64,000 nt of DNA from Bufo bufo (Eukaryota > Chordata > Amphibia > Anura > Bufonidae): positions 689,621,257 through 689,685,256 of the forward strand of contig NC_053391.1 of assembly GCF_905171765.1 (NCBI RefSeq). The letters run 5' to 3'. The notes under the pieces were generated by a model. It saw only the letters and a list, made by a program, of their open reading frames with translations, ran no database searches and had not been told where the DNA came from. Below are positions 60,020-64,000 of the stretch, piece by piece. The position numbers and the translations under genes were made by a program. Position 1 is the stretch's first letter; each line of letters begins with the position of its first letter.

Positions 60020-61633
60020 CAGTGGCGGAAATAATTATTTGACCCCTCACTGATTTTGTAAGTTTGTCCAATGACAAAGAAATGAAAAGTCTCAGAACAG
60101 TATCATTTCAATGGTAGGTTTATTGTAACAGTGGCAGATAGCACATCAAAAGGAAAATCGAAAAAATAACTTTAAATAAAAGATAGCAACTGATTTGCAT
60201 TTCATTGAGTGAAATAAGTATTTGAACTCTCTAACAAAAAAAGACTTAATACTTGGTGGAAAAACCCTTGTTTGCAAGCACAGAGGTCAAACGTTTCTTG
60301 TAATTGATGACCAAGTTTGCGCACATTTTAGGAGGAATGTTGGTCCACTCCTCTTTGCAGATCATCTCTAAATCCCTAAGGTTTCGAGGCTGTCTCTGTG
60401 CAACTCTGAGCTTGAGCTCCCTCCATAGGTTTTCGATTGGATTAAGGTCCGGAGACTGACTAGGCCACTCCATGACCTTAATGTGCTTCTTCTTGAGCCA
60501 CTCCTTTGTTGCCTTTGCTGTATGTTTTGGGTCATTGTCGTGCTGGAACACCCATCCACGACCCATTTTCAGTTTCCTGGCAGAGGGAAGGAGGTTGTCG
60601 CTCAGGATTTCACGATACATGGCTCCGTCCATTTTCCCGTTTATGCGAATAAGTTGTCCTGTGCCCTTAGCAGAAAAACACCCCCAAAGCAAAATGTTTC
60701 CACCCCCATGCTTGACGGTGGGGACGGTGTTTTGGGGGTCATAGGCAGCATTTTTCTTCCTCCAAACACAGCGAGTTGAGTTAATGCCAAAGAGCTCTAT
60801 TTTGGTCTCATCAGACCACAGCACCTTCTCCCAGTCACTCTCTGAATCATTCAGGTGTTCATTGGCAAACTTCAGACGGGCCTGCACATGTGCCTTCCTG
60901 AGCAGGGGGACCTTGCGAGCCCTGCAGGATTTTAATCCATTGCGGTGTAATGTGTTTCCAATGGTTTTCTTGGTGACTGTGGTCCCTACTAATTTGAGGT
61001 CATTAACTAACTCCTCCCGTGTAGTTCTAGGATGCTTTTTCACCTTTCTCAGAACCATTGACACCCCACGAGGTGAGATCTTGCGTGGAGCCCCAGAGCG
61101 AGGTCGATTGATGGTCATTTTGTGCTCCTTCCATTTTCGAACAATCGCACCAACAGTTGTCACCTTCTCTCCCAGCTTCTTGCTAATGGTTTTGTAGCCC
61201 ATTCCAGCCTTGTGCAGGTCTACAATTTTGTCTCTGACATCCTTGGACAGCTCTTTGGTCTTTCCCATGTTGGAGAGTTTGGAGTCTGCTTGATTGATTG
61301 ATTCTGTGGACAGGTGTCTTTTATACAGGTGACTAGTTAAGACAGGTGTCCTTAATGAGGGTGACTAATTGAGTAGAAGTGTCTAACCACTCTGTGGGAG
61401 CCAGAACTCTTAATGGTTGGTAGGGGTTCAAATACTTATTTCACTCAATGAAATGCAAATCAGTTGCTATCTTTTATTTAAAGTTATTTTTTCGATTTTC
61501 CTTTTGATGTGCTATCTGCCACTGTTACAATAAACCTACCATTGAAATGATACTGTTCTGAGACTTTTCATTTCTTTGTCATTGGACAAACTTACAAAAT
61601 CAGTGAGGGGTCAAATAATTATTTCCGCCACTG
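60020..61633 (-). mobile_element. Complete Tc1-type transposon with 208-bp identical terminal repeats
   Basis: Flanked by TA at 60018-60019 and 61634-61635. The ends cagtggcggaaataattatt at 60020 and the inverse at 61633 continue as inverted repeats for 208 bp (60020-60227 and 61426-61633) with no mismatch that I can see. It carries one intact transposase gene. Total length 1614 bp, the normal size for Tc1 elements. Confidence 0.95.
60246..61268 (-). CDS. Tc1 transposase, 340 aa, apparently intact
   Basis: Catalyses cut-and-paste transposition into TA. The N-terminal half (about 1-115) has the paired-type helix-turn-helix DNA-binding region ([17 protein letters not shown], then the RPRSGAPRK linker with a GRPR-like AT hook). 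The catalytic DDE domain has D153 ([10 protein letters not shown]), D244 ([11 protein letters not shown]) and E279 (DLNPIENLW), with exactly 34 residues between the last two, the DD34E signature. The full family length of 340 aa is uninterrupted, ending ANKGFSTKY. The start MGKTKELS is the family's usual start. It lies between matching terminal repeats, so the copy could still be mobile. Confidence 0.96.
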   Translation of the reverse strand: MGKTKELSKDVRDKIVDLHKAGMGYKTISKKLGEKVTTVGAIVRKWKEHKMTINRPRSGAPRKISPRGVSMVLRKVKKHPRTTREELVNDLKLVGTTVTKKTIGNTLHRNGLKSCRARKVPLLRKAHVQARLKFANEHLNDSESDWEKVLWSDETKIELFGINSTRCVWRKKNAAYDPQNTVPTVKHGGGNILLWGCFSAKGTGQLIRINGKMDGAMYREILSDNLLPSARKLKMGRGWVFQHDNDPKHTAKATKEWLKKKHIKVMEWPSQSPDLNPIENLWRELKLRVAQRQPRNLRDLEMICKEEWTNIPPKMCANLVINYKKRLTSVLANKGFSTKY

Positions 61634-61639
61634 TATGAA

Positions 61640-62105
61640 GGACTGGAAGAGGTGTAATTTTACACAGGATAATCGGGTTGTATGGGAAACAAAGGCAATT
61701 TGCTAGGAATAGAAAAGAAGGGATGGAAAACGGATATATACATAAATCTCCATTTTCCAAGAGACAAAAACCCCCTCTTCAGGGTCCGTGTTTATTTAGA
61801 AGGTCTAAATCACTGAAGGAGATAAATAAGTAGACGTCCTGAGGGAATATGATTCCAATTAATTGTATTAACTGAAGATGTCTACCTTCAATCGTATCAT
61901 ATGTATTACTTGTGATTGAAATAACCTAGGTGGGGGGCATCCCTGTTAAAAAGAGCGGCCATGTTGGTTTTCCCTCAGCTTTCCAAGGAACTGATTTAAA
62001 ATATCTGAAGAGACTTTCTTACTATTTGACAGTAGGGGGAGCCTCCAGTTTTTGTATTTTATTTTTTTAGGGATTTTTGATTTTAGGTTGGAACGTCATT
62101 TGGTT
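61640..62105. other. Intergenic sequence between the Tc1 element and the sialidase gene
   Basis: No repeat family or exon recognised. A ttttatttttttagg stretch at 62055-62070 contains the complement of AATAAA and could be the sialidase poly(A) signal about 50 bp after its stop. Confidence 0.35.
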
Positions 62106-62109
62106 CTCG

Positions 62110-63069
62110 TCACTTCCTGAATAGGGCAAACAAGCTTTTCTTCTTGTTGATATTTTCTAAGACATCTTCCACAGTAAAGAGACAGAAGTTGATCTCCTCA
62201 TAAGGCGTCTCAGCTCCGCTTTCAAACAGGATTGCAAAGGTATTGGCGTCCTTAATATCAGCGAGATCCGAGTATCCAGACGGGCCATCATGAATGACCC
62301 ATGGCTTGGACCAGGCCTCAGACATAAGCGGTGACTTGTTCAGATAGATGCCAAGATCTCTGCGGTCTTTCTTTGTCGGGTGTGAGAAGAGCAGCCAGTG
62401 GCGGCGCTCTTGTCCTGGCTGTTCCAGACCTGGGAAACCCAAAACACTGCCGGAGCACCCACCCTTCTCGGACTCCTTTAATTTGCGACTTTTTTCAGCG
62501 ATCTTAAATTCCCCTCCGACGTTCAGCATCAGCGCCTCCACGCGTTTCTTGGATGGGCTCCGTGCGTTGCAGTACAGCATTTTCTGACCGTCTTCGGACA
62601 CGATTTCTGCAAGTTGAGATTCGCCGCACTCGTGTTTTTCGATCCGTTCTGATACACTCCACCGGTTGCCTTGGTCCTCACTGTAGATATAAAAAGCTTG
62701 GGCTTTGGAGGACCACCAGCGTATGCACCAAAATTTGGCGACATACACATAGGCTGGGACCACGAGTTTCCCACATTGGGTCTGGATGCCGTGACCAGGA
62801 GACACGAAGAAAGTGGCCAGATTCCTGATGCCGCTGGTCACGTCCGTGATGTCTGTGGAGCTGCTCCATGTCTTCCCGCAGTCCGTGCTGGTGGAGTAGC
62901 ACAGCTTGGAGCAGTTCCCCCACTTTCTCATGCGTTCTTCAGTCACCCCGCTGGGAATGCAGTTGAAGAAGAGGAACAGAGTCTTGGTGGCCTCTTCATA
63001 GACCGGGCAGGGGTTAATCATACGGTGATTTTTCAGGCAGATGTCGTGTAAACTTTGGAGACCTTCCCA
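62110..63069 (-). CDS. neu3: Sialidase-3-like protein, large last coding exon (partial)
   Basis: Exo-alpha-sialidases remove sialic acid; NEU3 acts on gangliosides at the plasma membrane. The exon begins after a minus-strand acceptor (ttttccttgtttttag) at 63070, in phase 0, and codes 319 residues to a TGA. NPCPVYE (19-25) opens the family core. Two Asp boxes are clear: STDCGKTW at 61-68 and SEDQGNRW at 130-137. Catalytic-type residues are present: the Glu of QLAEI (155), Arg of CNARSP (170), Arg of DRRDLGIYLN (236) and Tyr of GYSDL (266). PGHGIQ, SHPT and DLGIYLNxSP favour NEU3 over NEU2. The first exon(s), with the YRIP motif and first arginine, should be at higher coordinates; I did not find them in 63070-64000. 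NEU2/NEU3 genes have most of the protein in the last exon, as here. Could be one of several neu3-like paralogues. Confidence 0.9.
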   Translation of the reverse strand, partial: WEGLQSLHDICLKNHRMINPCPVYEEATKTLFLFFNCIPSGVTEERMRKWGNCSKLCYSTSTDCGKTWSSSTDITDVTSGIRNLATFFVSPGHGIQTQCGKLVVPAYVYVAKFWCIRWWSSKAQAFYIYSEDQGNRWSVSERIEKHECGESQLAEIVSEDGQKMLYCNARSPSKKRVEALMLNVGGEFKIAEKSRKLKESEKGGCSGSVLGFPGLEQPGQERRHWLLFSHPTKKDRRDLGIYLNKSPLMSEAWSKPWVIHDGPSGYSDLADIKDANTFAILFESGAETPYEEINFCLFTVEDVLENINKKKSLFALFRK

Positions 63070-63074
63070 CTAAA

Positions 63075-63570
63075 AACAAGGAAAACTATTATCAAAATGT
63101 ATAAAAATATTATAAATTCTTATAAAGATCTACAAAAGTGTAGTAAATTGTTATAAAAATCAATAACATGTATATATATCTTACAAATCTACAGAATAAA
63201 TAAAAAAATATACAAAATTTTAAAATCTAAACGCAATATAGTTATACAAATGTGTGTGTGTGTGTATATATATATCTATGAGTTTCTGTCTGTTCTTTAC
63301 ACACAGGTACATCAGGTGTCCGGGAAGGTGTTAGACCGGGGCTCAGCTCTCTAGGACGTACGGTTTCTGAGATAGTCCCAAAAAAATGACCTGCATTAGC
63401 CAATAGAAGCCTGCAAGTCTTTCACTTATATCCCAACTGCCATACACACGGTCACATGACCCTTATCAGCCAATAGAAGCTCGCAGGCCCTTAGTCTCCA
63501 CATACACACAGTTTTACTCCAGGTTTCCATAACAACCCAGCCATTTTTCTTCTTTGCTGTAGGTCAGCTT
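63075..63570. other. Sialidase intron, A/T-rich with GT/TA microsatellite
   Basis: AT-rich sequence with a gtgtgtgtgtgtatatatat tract at 63251-63274. No exon recognised. Confidence 0.45.
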
Positions 63571-63571
63571 T

Positions 63572-63690
63572 AGGCCAGGGCTACACGGCGACAATAAGTC
63601 GCACGACACAACTATGCTGCTACATGCATCCATCTTGGATGGATTTTTTGCGACTGTTGTGTCTCAGTGCGACACCATAGACTATCATTA
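63572..63690. repeat. Partial foldback element, ctacacggcgacaa family
   Basis: ccagggctacacggcgacaa then tgcatccatcttggatgga. Same family as 21602-21710. Confidence 0.5.
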
Positions 63691-63724
63691 TAAAAATTGT
63701 TTCGCAAAATTGGTACGACAAAAT

Positions 63725-64000
63725 GTCAGGGGCAGGGTGCTGTGGAGGTCACTGTTAAGGGGGCAGGGGCCACTATTAAAGGGGCAGCTGCTGTGGGGGT
63801 CACTATTAAAGGGGCAGCTGCTGTGGAGATCACTGTTGAAGGCGCAGGAACTGTGGAGGTCACTGTTAAAGGGGCGTTCACTGTGGATTTTACTGTTAAG
63901 GGGGCAGGCCGCTGTGGAGGTCACTGTTAAAGGGGCTGACACTGTGGAGGTAACTGTTAAAGTGGGAGGGGCCACTATTAAAGGGGCATCTGCTGTGGAG
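63725..64000. repeat. 30-bp minisatellite, about 9 units, continues past the window edge
   Basis: Unit: ggggcagctgctgtggaggt then cactgttaaa. Starts at 63781 and 63811 are exactly 30 bp apart. A stop-free 10-residue periodic frame results and should not be taken as a gene. Confidence 0.88.

Noticed and set aside
60472..61197. Plus-strand frames of 90-137 codons over the Tc1 gene
   Set aside because: Antisense shadows of the transposase.
63251..63274. GT/TA tract considered as a regulatory element
   Set aside because: An ordinary microsatellite with no other signal.
63688..63975. Frames with 10-residue periodicity at the right edge
   Set aside because: A 30-bp minisatellite; both strands are open and low complexity.

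Overview
The window looks like vertebrate nuclear DNA, most likely from an anuran amphibian. It holds spliced genes with vertebrate intron phases. Between them lies very dense young repeat DNA: TTAA-flanked MITEs, piggyBac, Tc1, hAT and DIRS-like pieces, and many minisatellites. No prokaryotic features, RNA genes or CRISPR arrays were seen.

Layout. (1) 1-9783 is a large non-coding transposon-like element (family A) with a second, related 6 kb element (family B, 1277-7326) nested in it. (2) 10297-14803, minus strand, holds the first seven coding exons of a PIWI gene, best matched to PIWIL1 (N domain, linker and start of PAZ); the rest must lie left of base 1, so elements A and B sit inside one of its introns. 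(3) 15016-25884 is a repeat graveyard: a second copy of family A inside a TTAA MITE, a decayed DIRS-like reverse transcriptase fragment, foldback elements and short tandem arrays. (4) 25885-31716 is a complete piggyBac element with an intact 599-aa transposase. (5) 31727-43176 holds foldback elements, an inverted relative of the piggyBac ends, a 35-bp GC-rich array, a hAT element inserted in that array with a perfect 8-bp target duplication, and two related foldback MITEs, one carrying an OC1/OposCharlie-like hAT. (6) 44557-54761, plus strand, is a complete eight-exon WDR73 gene (375 aa) with three intronic minisatellites. (7) 55000-60019 is intergenic tandem repeats. (8) 60020-61633 is a complete Tc1 element with an intact 340-aa transposase and 208-bp terminal repeats that look identical. 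(9) 62110-63069, minus strand, is the large last exon of a NEU3-like sialidase gene whose 5' exons lie outside or were not found.

How the parts relate: the three host genes have unrelated jobs (piRNA silencing, Integrator/microtubule-linked WD40 protein, ganglioside sialidase). The unifying theme is mobile DNA: two potentially autonomous transposons, several MITE families using TTAA targets, and nested insertions whose order can be read from target duplications and an uninterrupted paralogous copy. A PIWI gene, part of the piRNA defence, itself carries one of the heaviest transposon loads. All coordinates and alignments were read by eye; family names come from recalled family features, not from searches.
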